Below, in pieces: positions 49,766 to 60,534 of a DNA stretch of 64,000 nucleotides (positions within the stretch are counted from its first letter, which is position 1; the number at the start of each line of letters is the position of its first letter). Where the stretch lies: contig QANY01000091.1 in assembly GCA_003255025.1 (NCBI GenBank), positions 560,215-624,214 of the forward strand, given 5' to 3'. The translations under genes and the position numbers were made by a program. The DNA comes from Datisca glomerata (lineage: Eukaryota; Streptophyta; Magnoliopsida; Cucurbitales; Datiscaceae). Under the pieces are notes generated by a model that worked only from the letters and a program-made list of their open reading frames with translations, was not told the DNA's origin and searched no databases.

Positions 49766-50300
49766 AAAATTCCCGGACGTTGTAAAATTTTCCAGATCAT
49801 GGAACATGTGAATTGCAAAACCACTATTTAAAATGTTTTGTTAGCGTTGTGTTGTTCCGCAACACAACATTAATGTGGCCAAAGCCACACTGGCAAGTGA
49901 TGGGTTTGTTATACATTGTTTCAGAAAAATGTTACTAAATTCTAGGCTCTAGCTTAACCCCTTCAAAATCAGAACCATATCCGTTGGCATTGAGTGCCAA
50001 CATCAGAGGATAATTTGAATGGCCCAACTGTGAAGCTCAATATGAGACCTGGATGGTTTGAATGGCCCAACTGTGAAGTGAAAATGGACAGAAAATTATT
50101 AAATTTTCAAAGTCAATGCTAATCGTTGAGATCAGATCTGACGCTCATTAACCAACTTGATTAATATCAGATGAAAATTTTATCACATCTACGCTATTAT
50201 ATTGTACTGTACCTAACAAATCGGTCTCGATACTATATAGGAACCGTGACCGATATGAAGAGTGACCCAAAATTTAAATGTTGGGCAAACTTTTAATTTT
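49766..50300. other. Intergenic region upstream of the SDIR1-like gene
   Basis: No gene. A segment of about 20 bp (TGAATGGCCCAACTGTGAAG) occurs twice, at about 50019 and 50057. Confidence 0.6.
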
Positions 50301-50304
50301 GCAT

Positions 50305-50349
50305 ACGTGTCATGGTGTCATCGATATGGTTGAAAGAAGTTGACGTGTC
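50305..50349 (+). promoter_or_regulatory. Two ABRE-like ACGTGTC motifs before the SDIR1-like leader
   Basis: ACGTGTC occurs at 50305-50311 and 50343-50349, shortly upstream of the CT-rich presumed leader. ACGTG(G/T)C is the core bound by ABA-responsive bZIP factors. That they act on this gene is inference from position and from SDIR1's known role in ABA signalling. Confidence 0.35.
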
Positions 50350-50449
50350 GGACTCCAGCGAATTCCACGCATTTGTAAATTTACATCCAAATTATGATGC
50401 AGAAGCAACTGTTTTGGAGAAGGTTGAGAAGACAGAGTACCAGAATCGT

Positions 50450-51809
50450 CATCCCAAAACAAAGAGAACGCCTGATTCGCATTCGTTTTCTTCTTCTTCT
50501 TCTTCTTCTTTTTTCATTCTGACTTCTGAGGTACACCTAATGTGATTTCATATCGTAGGGTATCGCTTTGAATTGTTATTACCGAGTCAGTCCCTGTATT
50601 CTGCATTTCACTTTGTTTGGTAGCTGCGAAAATAGAGTGGGGAAGTTTAGCAGTTATGACGTTTTAAAAACCGCCCGTAATTGCAAATTCTTCTCTTGCT
50701 TCTTACCGGGTTTACTTTTCTTCGATCCACAAATCGTAAATTTCTCATCTGGATTTCAATATGAAAGTTTTCAATGCGTGTATAGGTTAATGAGTCCCAC
50801 GAGGGTGTGGGGTTTCAATTTTGTCCTTCAAAATGACATTTTCGGTGACGATTCTCGGCTGTTCATGTGTGAATCTGGTCTTTCATAGCTAATATCTGGT
50901 TTCTGTTTTTTCCTCTTTGCGTTTTTCTATTCCTTGTCTTTTTGTTAGTTGCATGCTAATTAGAAGTCATGACTGTTTTTTAGGTTTTTGTTAAGAGATG
51001 GACCAGATGGTGAATACATTAATTAATGTTTAATGTGTGTGCGTCTTTTAATAGTTTTTTAGCTTTTACAGAAGTGAGTGAGACTGAGTAATTTTTAAAA
51101 TATATGCGACTATGGTTCATCTTCCACTCTGGATTCTAAAATCAATTAGTTGAGATAGTTGCATATAGCTTCATGCTTCCTCTATCTTTCGTGTCATGAG
51201 AATTATTTAATAAATAGGGGTATATATGTAGAGATGGAGGGAGGGAGGGAGGGAGGTGTTCAGACTCCCTAATGAAACTTATGAGTTGCATTATGCAAAT
51301 AAATCTAGGCACTTCACAACATTTTGGAGACTTGACATGCCGATGATTGGGTTCCACGACCTCATTCTTGTTCAATATTAAGACGTCAAGGTTATTATAT
51401 TTGAAAATTCAATCAGAGCAGAGAGATTGGCCATCAAGTATTATTCTCTTAGACCATCAGATTGTGTTTTATAATTTTATATTATATTGGCACTTCATCA
51501 CTTTCATTATTTAAGTTGCACTAAATTTTTTGAAAAACATTATAAATCCTGGTGTAATATAATATTTCTTCTATCTTTCGATAATGGTTGGGCTCATGCT
51601 CTGACTGATTTACCATCCCAATTCTGAATTTCAGGAGTAAATATGGTATCCGTTTTTACTTACTCTGCTAACTTAACTTCCGTAGATGGGCTTGTCTTGG
51701 TGAATTCTAATAGATGGTAAATTAGTATATGGCACATGTGTAATTCATAGGTTGCCTTGTCTACTCAGGACTATCTGTAATTCTTGACAACTCCTTAACA
51801 CTTCCAACC
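50450..51809 (+). other. Presumed leader exon and leader intron of the SDIR1-like gene
   Basis: A (TTC)n-rich stretch at 50490-50516 ends in a plausible donor (TTCTGAG-GTACACC, near 50530). A plausible acceptor (TTTCAG-GAGTAAA) stands near 51634, giving a leader intron of about 1.1 kb. The intron contains GGGAGGGAGGGAGGG (51239-51253) on the transcribed sense strand. The frames at 50312 and 50568 overlap this leader and have no recognised product. Confidence 0.45.
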
Positions 51810-54680
51810 ATGAGTTTTGTTTTCCGAGGGACAAGGGGAGACATTGAAAGTGGATACACAGGATTTATTCATGAGCAACCTCCAATGGTATGTTGTTGTT
51901 TGTGTTGGAATGGGCATGCATTCATTGCACTTGGGTTTTTCTGCATGTTTGTTGTAATGGCATATTTTGTTTGTTGAGTTAATCTGTCACATAATGCTGA
52001 TTCTCTTTCCTTTGTTATCAGCGTATCCATACAATTCGATCAGTAAACAACAATTCACTGGCGTTTCTTGTCACAGGTGATGTTATGGTCATTTTTAGTT
52101 AGCTTTCCTAATTGTCTTTAGGCACTCTTTTAATCCATGGTTGCCTGTTTCTTTCTGCAGTTCTTTTGCTGTTTATGATTTTAAACTCTCATCAGATGTC
52201 TTCAAACTTTCTGGTATTTATTTCTGAACCATACGTGTTAGGCTATATTTAAATCTTGGGAATAGTAGGGAAAGGAAAGGAAAATGCGATGGATCGCATT
52301 TCCATTGTTTGGAGTCCTTGGAATATGTAGAGGAAAATAGTTATATAAATGAATTTTACTATATTCATGATTTTCTTCCATTCCTTTTGATTCCATTTAC
52401 TTTTGCACAAAATTTTCTGGTACTAGATGATAATTTCATACTATGTTGCTGTAAGAGGTATCTGACTATGCATTGCAGCTGTGGCTAGTGGTCTGTGTGT
52501 TTTTAATGGGCACAAGCCTTAGGATGTATGCAACTTGTCAACAGCTTCAAGCTCAAGCACAAGCTCACGCTGCAGCTTCCAGTGGCTTGCATGGTCATAC
52601 TGAACTGCGTTTGCACATGCCACCATCAATTGCTTTTGCGACAAGAGGAAGGTTGCAAGGACTAAGACTACAACTTGCACTTCTTGACCGTGAATTTGAT
52701 GACTTAGGTATGGTGTGTTCAGCTCTTGAAAGCTGAAGGTTTGTTTTTTGTTTTTCTTTTTTTGCCGATATTCAAAGCAAAACTAGGGTCACTTTATCTA
52801 GGTAGATTTGAAAGATGGACTCATTTCATTCTACCGCAGATTATGATACTCTGAGAGCACTAGACTCTGAGAATGTGTCCATAACTCCTTCAATGAGTGA
52901 GGAAGAGATAAATGCTTTGCCCGTTCACATGTACAAGGTCATCGGTCAGGAGAGGTAAATCCTTCAATTTCTCAGCCTGTTAATTTCCGACTCTGCTGAA
53001 TTCTATAATTCCTCTTGCATATCTTTCTGTGTGGTTTGCGTGGGGGGATGTGGTGTGACGAGTTTCATTCCTCAACAAGAAAACGAATGTACTATCCAGG
53101 ATAACTGTAGACTGAAGCATCTGTCTGTTTAACTATTTGACGAAATGACTATCACGAGACCTTATCACTAACGAATGGTCTCAGTCTCTCTATCCCCGAG
53201 TAGTAAAATCAAAGGGCCTTTTAGCTGTATTGTTGGAGAGTATTGGTTTTAGAAAATATTGTACTAACGTCAAGGGGTTGCCCCAAGTGGTGAATGCTTT
53301 GGACTTGGAGATTTGCTTCCTTTAAGGTCATAGGCCCGAATCCTCCTAAGTGGAATTAATTCATTGGGCCAGCCAACGGCCTACCCTGACTCGTGTAGGG
53401 AAACTTCTGAGTGTGCAGAGTCTCATGGAATTAGTTAATGTGGGCCTAAGCTGGCATGAACACCTGTGGCTGCCAAAAAAAGGGAAGAGAGAAAAGAATT
53501 AAATATTGTTTTACATGTCTTGTATGTTTTTGAAACACCAAATTCATGTACTTCTAAAAATCCAACATCTAATTGATTTGCTGAGAGACCTCTTTCCCTT
53601 CTATATAAGCACATGAAGGGGAGGTATGACAGCGTCTTTCAGTTTGAAGTTCACTGTTCCTGCTATCTTGCAAAAGTCAACGCAGGCTGCTGGTCTTCAG
53701 TATTGTCATACGTTTGGTGGGGGTAACTGGTGAGGCAAGAAAACACCTGGGATAGGATAAGATGAATTAACTTGCTAGGGGGTAATCTCACGAGTTGTCT
53801 CGATGTCTTCTTATCCTTATCGTTAGTAGATTATCTCAGAATTTCTTGTTAGTGTTTTATAATTCAATCTTGAAATCTCTAATAACATAACAAAACTTGA
53901 AATGCACTTCTCATATTTACAGTGTTGGGCCATCGTTACAAACGGCTTCTTCCTCCTCCATAACCGAGGTAATCTTTTATTCTTTTCTTTCTGTGTATAA
54001 TGTAGAGAACTTTCAATCGTTTTCTTAAGCTGCATTTACAATCATTTAAATCATAAAAGAGAAGTCAAATGAGTGTGTGATATCTTGCTAGTTTTGCAAG
54101 AATGTGAAACAAGAGTCTAAAATGGCAGAGGAGAGCAGGAAGGCTTCAGTAGAAGAAATGACATGCAGCATTTGCTTGGAGCAAGTCAACAAGGGCGAGC
54201 TTTTACGTAGCTTGCCATGTTTGCATCAGGTCTCTTATTTGCCCTCTCTTACCTTTCTGTTTGACAATTCTTTGACTTATCAAATGATCTCTGATCCCAT
54301 GAAACTAAAAATTAATACTCAGAATTTCTCGGCTTAAACTTGAATAAAAATATTCTCTGCTGCGATTTGTGTTTTTCAACATCTACTCAATAGCACATCT
54401 TTTTCGTCGAAATGAAAACAGGATCAGTACTTTATGGAGTCTATAGAATGATCTCTACTCTGTGAAACCCAGAAAAAGCATATTATTTTTTTGTCATTTA
54501 AGTGAATTTCCTATGCTACTTGATTTATATGCTTATCATGCTATATCATCTTATAAAAATTGCAAATCGTATTGGCAGTTTCATGTCAACTGTATCGATC
54601 CATGGTTGCGGCAGCGAGGAACATGTCCGGTGTGTAAATTTAAAGTCAGATCATGTTGGCAAGGAAATCAGAGAGGGTGA
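51810..54680 (+). CDS. SDIR1: SDIR1-type RING-H2 E3 ubiquitin ligase, 8 coding exons
   Basis: Membrane E3 ligase; Arabidopsis SDIR1 promotes ABA and salt-stress signalling by ubiquitinating partners at the ER (family knowledge). Exons: 51810-51887, 52022-52076, 52161-52213, 52479-52707, 52840-52954, 53923-53968, 54101-54229 and 54579-54680. All have GT-AG junctions; the total of 807 nt encodes 268 residues. The start MSFVFRGTRGD is the conserved family N-terminus. Hydrophobic segments at about residues 39-52 and 61-76 match the two membrane helices. QAQAQAHAAASSGL and ATRGRLQGLRLQLALLDREF follow. The RING-H2 ligands are Cys214, 217, 232, His234, His237 and Cys240, 251, 254. The last residues diverge from the family through an apparent one-base frameshift (see findings). 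Confidence 0.95.
53266..53485 (+). mobile_element. tRNA-derived SINE in intron 5 of the SDIR1-like gene
   Basis: TGCCCCAAGTGGTGA (about 53279) resembles a pol III A box and AGGCCCGAATCC (about 53332) a B box, about 50 bp apart. A body of about 120 bp follows, ending GTGGCTGCC and an A-run (53475-53481). The sense is the same as the host gene. AAATATTGT flanks at about 53254 and 53502 may be the target duplication. Confidence 0.65.
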
Positions 54681-55115
54681 CTCGGAAGGTTCGGACGTAG
54701 TTTAGTATTCTCCCAACTTGGATAATCTGTATATGTTATTTTCTGTACAGTCTGATTATCCGATCGGAGTCATGCTTTATTTAACTAACCATCTTTTTCA
54801 CTTGCATTATTATCATAATATATGAAATTTGAAATTCATGAAAGAGTTAAAGACTCTGGACAGTGGAAGTCCTATGTGATGTTCTCAGCACGTCTGAAGC
54901 AAAAAAATAGTGCATTATTTGTGAATTTTTGTTTGAGAAATTTTCGGTCAGGTTTTTATATTGTATATATAATATTTACATTATTAGTATTAGTTTCGAC
55001 AGTTTCTGTTTAAGGAAATATCTTAATTTCGTCATGCTAATCCACGCCTTGCACTAGTAATAATAGTGGGTGGGTTGAACTAGCCAGGTTTTAAGTTTAC
55101 AGTTTGTGTCTTGCT
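54681..55115 (+). other. 3' flank of the SDIR1-like gene, probably including its 3' UTR
   Basis: No further frame is supported. The out-of-frame continuation (GDSEGSDVV then TAG at 54703-54705) looks like the ancestral C-terminus. A poly(A) site could not be fixed. Confidence 0.5.
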
Positions 55116-55509
55116 AAAAATAAAGGGTTAATATGAAAAGACCCTGTACTTTGTCCTAGGTTACCTCTAAATTATTTCTTTTCGTAATTAACCCTCTAAT
55201 TTTCTCCATCCATCAATTTACCCTCTGACTCAAAATTTTGACCTAAACGCCGTTTAGTTGATCACGTGCGTTATGACTCAAAAATAAAGGGTTAATAAAA
55301 AATGCCCCTCTTAAAAATCACCCACCCCTTCCCCATTCTCTCGAGAAGCGCTTCTCCTCCTCCTCCCTCACGAAGCCCTTCCCCCTCCATCGTGATTTTT
55401 GAGTTCATCTCCTTTTCCCTCAAGTTCTCCCATGTCCTCCTCCTCCCTTCCAGTCACCCCCAAACCCTAACTCTTCCTTTTTGAGGTGGTTGATGCTGCT
55501 GTTGGTGTC

Positions 55510-55612
55510 GTTGTGAGGGTGAGAGAGTGCAATTGAAGCTAAATGAAGGAGGAAGAGGATGAGGATGTTGTGAGGTGAGAGTGCAATTGAAGCTAAATGA
55601 AGGAGGAAGAGG
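55510..55612. repeat. Tandem duplication of about 47 bp inside the MULE
   Basis: The segment GAGAGTGCAATTGAAGCTAAATGAAGGAGGAAGAGGAT occurs twice, about 48 bp apart. Confidence 0.8.
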
Positions 55613-55685
55613 ATAATTAGACTAACCCCCTCCCTCCGCCGACCGCAGTCAAGCAGTCCCACTTCCAGACTTCTCATTGTATAAT

Positions 55686-56006
55686 TGTAGAAATGATGAA
55701 CCTGTCTGGTTCTGATCTTTGGGAAGTGATGAGCTTCAGAGATGATGAACCCTTTTTGGTTCTGATCTGTTATTGAAGATAAAAATTATATTTGTTTACA
55801 ATGAGGGATGATGTATATATACAAGTGATTCTAACGGTTGCCTATGATCTCCTATGAATCCAACGGATGCCTACTTGTAGCCTGAAATCGTTTTTTACCA
55901 GAAATGGTTAGACATCTACTGTGTTTGGGAAAGTCTCTGTTCTGCTTCCCTCCTTTGCCTATGATGAAGATTTTCTTCTGAGGCTGTAGCTTTTCCTTCT
56001 TCAACA
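55686..56006 (-). mobile_element. Solo copia LTR nested in the MULE
   Basis: TGTAGAAATG...TTCTTCAACA matches the LTRs at 58328 and 62879. It is flanked by ATAAT on both sides (55681-55685 and 56007-56011), a perfect 5-bp duplication. At 321 bp it is longer than the 287-288 bp relatives because a GATGAACC...GGTTCTGATCT segment is duplicated near its start. Confidence 0.93.
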
Positions 56007-56643
56007 ATAATCTTATTTTTTCCTTCTAATTTTACGCTTTGTTTCTCTCCTCTCTTCCCTCCTCCATTTGATTATTATTTGAAGATTAACTTTTATGTAT
56101 TACAAAAACTTAGAAGTCCTCTCCTGGCAGACAGAAAATTTTGATAGTGCAATGATCATTTGGACTCAAAAATTTCTCTTTTTTTTCCTCCTCTAAAGTT
56201 ACAATATAATTAGAGGGTGACTCGAACTCATTCCTCTTTAAATCACTGAGCCAACCCAAAACTTGTGATAAAAATTGTTGACCATTTAGCATTGCAGCTC
56301 CGACTGTTGCTACTTGCCACTGGCCATATTCCCTTTACTCTATCACAGGACCTTGTGACTGATTTTTGGATAAAAGCCATATTCCACTCTATCATAGGAC
56401 CTTGTGACTGATTTTTAAATAAAAATCATGAAATGGGTAGCTTATAAGGTTGAAAAAATAGATAAAATTAAAAAAAATAGACATGCATCGTGCATGTGAC
56501 CGTTTAACAACCATTTAACGGTAGAGAGGTAAGTTGATAGATGGAAAATGTTAGAGGGTCAATTAGGAAGGGAAAATAATTTAGGGGTAAGTTGATATTA
56601 GAGTAAAGTATATGTGGTTCTATTATATTAACTGAAAAATAAA

Positions 56644-57628
56644 ATATTATAGTTTGTGATACTTATGAGGATTCCTCGTCTCGCAGTCAAATCCTAATGT
56701 TACAATCAACTCTTTTAACGGTTAGGATAATTAGATTAACAAACACTGAATTGGGAACGGAGTAAGGTTATGGGATAATTTTTTTTGATTTTTGGAAGAC
56801 CAATCAGTGTGGCGATGTGCTAAGCTTAGGAGGACATTGATATCATGGACGACTTCATTTGATTGAAGTATTACAATATGCATATATAATAAGGCGCGTT
56901 TAAGCCTTGAAGCTACCTCTTATGAACGCCTTGAAGCTACCTCTTATGTTCCTATGTCTTGTTCTTCCTCCTACCCATCTGCGTAACATCTCTCTATGCA
57001 AATATGATATTGCCTCTTTCATTATTCTATCTACAGACACATGAGTTTATACATCATCATCTAGTACTATATATAGTGCATAAGAAGATGCCAGCTCTTA
57101 ATACAAAATCTTCTACAAGTTATTGCATTACTTTAACACCTGGCGGGAGGCATTTAATACTTTCCATCGGTAACAAATAATCGCTAGGCCGTATCGAGAG
57201 TATCCACCGTTGGATCATGTTATATTACATGGTCAATAATGAAGCATGACCCTTTATAGAGATCGGGTCAGATCACGTTATGTAAAATCTAGTTATCTTA
57301 CCTGGTCAATAATGAAGCATGACCCTTTATAGATATGATAATGGAGTATGACTCTTCGTTCCTTTGGATGTTTAAGCATATCTATATTTGATTTCTTGAG
57401 AAACTATGGTAAATGTAAATCTCCATTCCATTGGGTGTTTATGTTTCTCATTTGTTAGACAAAGATAGTAAATTCATAAATATATTGCGACGCATATATT
57501 TAGTTAAATAGTCAGTAATTCTAAAAGGTTAAGCTGGATTTATATATTTAAACTTAACACTACTCGTTATGCGTAGACCTGTAGTTTCTTTTTTCTTTTT
57601 TTTATACTTCTAACATGTGTATTTATTT
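56644..57628. other. Intergenic region with short duplications
   Basis: No gene supported. CCTTGAAGCTACCTCTTATG occurs twice at about 56906-56950. The segment GGTCAATAATGAAGCATGAC occurs twice near 57232 and 57303. The 73-codon frame at 56959-57180 lacks recognisable features. Confidence 0.5.
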
Positions 57629-58240
57629 CAAGTTAAATGTACTTTTAATCTTAAATTATCATCAACTTACACTTTAAATCTTAAACTTTTAAAAATTATA
57701 ATACGTTCCCTAAGTTATATAGAAGTTTCATTTTGAACTCTCACTTTACAACCATTATTTTCTATTATAAGTCCCCAAATACGGTCGTTTCGAGGCTGCT
57801 CAAAAGTCATCGTATAACTGATTTCACATGCCTAATATATGTCTCCCAATCCTGTTATTCTAATGGCCTTTAAAACCCTAAATCTTTCTTTTTCGTTGTA
57901 GTTGGAGGGAACATATGATAATGCATTAAGATAAATGTGATGGCATGAATGAAGAGTCAAAACGAAAGGCATATGAAGTAGGCCACACTTTTCGGACAAC
58001 GCTGAAACAATTTTATTTTAGGCTAAACATAACGACAAACAAATGGAGATAAACCTAAAGGCATGTGAAATAACTTATAAGACGACATTTTGGTCAACTT
58101 TAAAATAAATACATTCTAAATGGAAGGTAAGATGAAACTTTTAATTACTTTAGGGAGTGAATTATAAATTTTAGAAGTTTAAATACTAAAGTGTAGTTAG
58201 TGATAGCTAATTTGAGGCTGAAAGATGCGTTGAACTTAGA
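57629..58240. mobile_element. MULE-like element with diverged inverted repeats of about 130 bp
   Basis: 57640-57760 (CAACTTACACTTTAAATC...GTTCCCTAAGTTA) is a diverged reverse complement of about 58105-58225 (...CTCCCTAAAGTAATT on the other strand). The spacer of about 350 bp has no open frame. Exact ends and target duplication were not resolved. Confidence 0.5.
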
Positions 58241-58327
58241 ATCTCTCACACACTCTAATATCATATTAAGTGTATTTAATCCCAAAGGTTTAAATTATTG
58301 AGTTAAGATGAATTTCTTCTTTAAAAC

Positions 58328-58615
58328 TGTAGAAATGATGAACTTTTAGTGTTCTGATCTTAAAGAAAGAGGATGAACTTCTTGTTCTGATTTCTTATTG
58401 ATAATACTGATACTTTACAATGAGTAAGTGATGTATATATACATATAATCTCTAACGGTTGCCTATAATCTCCAACGGATGCCTACTGATCGTTTTTTTC
58501 AGAAATGGTTAGACACCCACCGTGTTTGGTGAAAGTCTCTGTTCTACTTCTCTTTTTTGCCTGTGATGAGGATTTTTCTTCTGAGGCAATACTTTCTGTT
58601 TCTCTTTCTTCAACA
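58328..58615 (-). repeat. 3' LTR of the 4.8-kb copia element
   Basis: 288 bp, TGTAGAAATG...CTTCAACA. The C-run at 58616-58623 directly inside it is the complement of a GAGGGGGGGG polypurine tract. Confidence 0.95.
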
Positions 58616-60259
58616 CCCCCCCCTCAAGTTGGGTTCGTATAGGTTGATAGAGCCCAACTTGTTAAGTATTCTTTGGAGGTTATTTTTGTCGAGGGCTTTG
58701 GTGAAGATGTCGGCCAGCTGGTCTTCACTACGTACAAAAGGAATGGTGATTTCTCCCGACTGTACCTTCTCTCTTATGAAGTGACAGTCCACTTCAATGT
58801 GTTTGGTTCTCTCATGGAAAACGAGGTTCATTGCAATATGACGTGCTGCTTGGTTGTCACAGTGCATCTCTATCATTTTTTTTATCTCAACCTTCATGTC
58901 TTGAAGGAGATGTCTAATCCATGTGAGTTCACTAGCAGTGGAGGCCATGGCTCTGTATTCTGCCTCTGCACTTGACCTTATTACAACTGTTTGTTTCTTG
59001 CTCTTCCAGGTTACTAGATTTCCACCTACAAAGACACAGAAGCCAGTTGTAGATTTTCTATCATAACTACCTGCCCAGTCTGCATCAGTGTATCCAACTA
59101 CGGAGTTTGCCCCGGTTCTCTTCATCCATATCCCTTGACCGGGTGTTCCTTTAAGGTATCTGAGTATCCTTTCTGCGGCTGCCTGGTGATTTGTGCAGGG
59201 TGCGTACATGAATTGACTGATAACGCTAACTGCAAAAGTGATATCTGGTCTTGTAACCGTTAGATAAATTAGTTTTCCTACTAGTCTCTGATATTGGCCT
59301 ATATCAATTATTGGTTTGCTATCATTCAGTCCTATTTTCATGTTGGTTTCCATTGGTGTGCTAGCAGGTTTTGCCCCTATCATGCCTGTTTCTTTTAACA
59401 AGTCTAAGATATATTTTCTTTGAGATAGAAACAATCCCTTTTTCGAGTGAGCTATTTCTATCCCTAGGAAGTACTTCAGTTTTCCTAGATCTTTAATATC
59501 AAACTCCCATTTTAGAAATTGTTGAACACTCCATATTTCATCGTGGTTATTTCCGGTGATGATAATGTCATCTACGTAGACTAAAACGATGGTGGTGGAG
59601 TTGTTCGTATGTTTGACGAACATAGATGAGTCAGCAGAGCTTTTGACAAAGTTAATTTTTAAAAGAGACAAGCTTAATTTTCCATAACATGCCCTTGGTG
59701 ACTGTTTCAGGCCGTAGATAGCCTTCTTTAATCTACATACCATGGATGGGTGCGTTGCTTTCTCGTGTCTTGGAGGTAGGGACATATATACTTCTTCTTC
59801 CAGATTTCCTTGGAGGAATGCGTTTTTTACATCCATTTGATATAGTTCCCAACTGAGGTTGGTGGCAACAGATAGTAACACTCGGATCGTGTTCATTCTT
59901 GCCACTGGAGTGAACGTTTCCTGGTAATCCACTCCATATGTCTGAGTAAAGCCCTTGGCAACTAGTCGCGCTTTATATCTTTCGATAGTGCCGTTGCTGT
60001 TGTATTTGGTCTTGTAGACCCATTTACATCCTACAGGTTTCTTTCCGTTGGGTAGTGGGATTATATCCCAAGTGTCATTCTTTTCCAAAGGTAGAAGTTC
60101 TTCATTCATCGCCTTTCTCCATTTGGGGTCGAGTTGGGCTTCTTGATAGGTCTTTGGCTCAACTGTTTCATCAATTTTTTCCAAGTATGCCCTGTGGATG
60201 TTAGAGATTTTATCATAAGATAGGAAATTTTGGATAGGGTATAGAACCTGATGGGACAC
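58616..60259 (-). pseudogene. Copia reverse transcriptase and RNase H (intact frame of a defective element)
   Basis: A frame of about 548 codons without stops. The order is AMNEELLPLEKNDTWDIIPL and GCKWVYKTKYN (RT start), QMDVKNAFLQGNLEEEVYM, the catalytic box YVDDIIITGN (about residue 229), and then RNase H with SSAEAEYRAMASTASELTWI and the C-terminal KHIEVDCHFIREKVQSG. All canonical residues are present. It begins in the integrase-RT linker rather than at an ATG, because it is part of a polyprotein whose upstream portion is broken. Confidence 0.93.
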
Positions 60260-60534
60260 GTAGTCTTTTAATCTTGTTGGAGGTTGAGTTTGCCTTGTTG
60301 ACCTTCTTACGATTACTGCTTCATCAGTGACAGCTGCCTCATCAGTTGCTCCTCCTGAGATAGTTGTCTTAGACGCGGTTGATGCGGTATCCTGTTCCTG
60401 TCTTATGATATCAGAGGAAATAATACTGTTAGGTAGCGAAAACGTTTGGTGGTGGTTATGGTTGTGGTTGTCCTTTGGGTAATAGGATTCTAGTTCTAAA
60501 AATTGTACATCTCGCGAGATGTAGAGTTTATGGT

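Larger units (their letters stand above)
55125..56634. mobile_element. MULE-type element, 1.51 kb, with 9-bp target duplication
   Basis: AAAAATAAA stands at 55116-55124 and again at 56635-56643, a perfect 9-bp duplication as made by Mutator-like transposases. The ends (GGGTTAATATGAAAAGACC and the complement of CAGTTAATATAATAGAACC) continue into about 140 bp of diverged inverted repeat. There is no transposase. The interior holds CT-rich, gene-like sequence and a nested solo LTR (55686-56006), so part of it may be captured host sequence. Confidence 0.9.

Noticed and set aside
50312..50545. 77-codon plus-strand frame before SDIR1
   Set aside because: It overlaps the probable promoter and leader, and its Ser run is translated (TTC)n. 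It is better explained as leader sequence.
53279..53345. tRNA gene
   Set aside because: A-box and B-box-like motifs are present, but no cloverleaf or anticodon stem can be drawn. The A-tailed body fits a SINE better.
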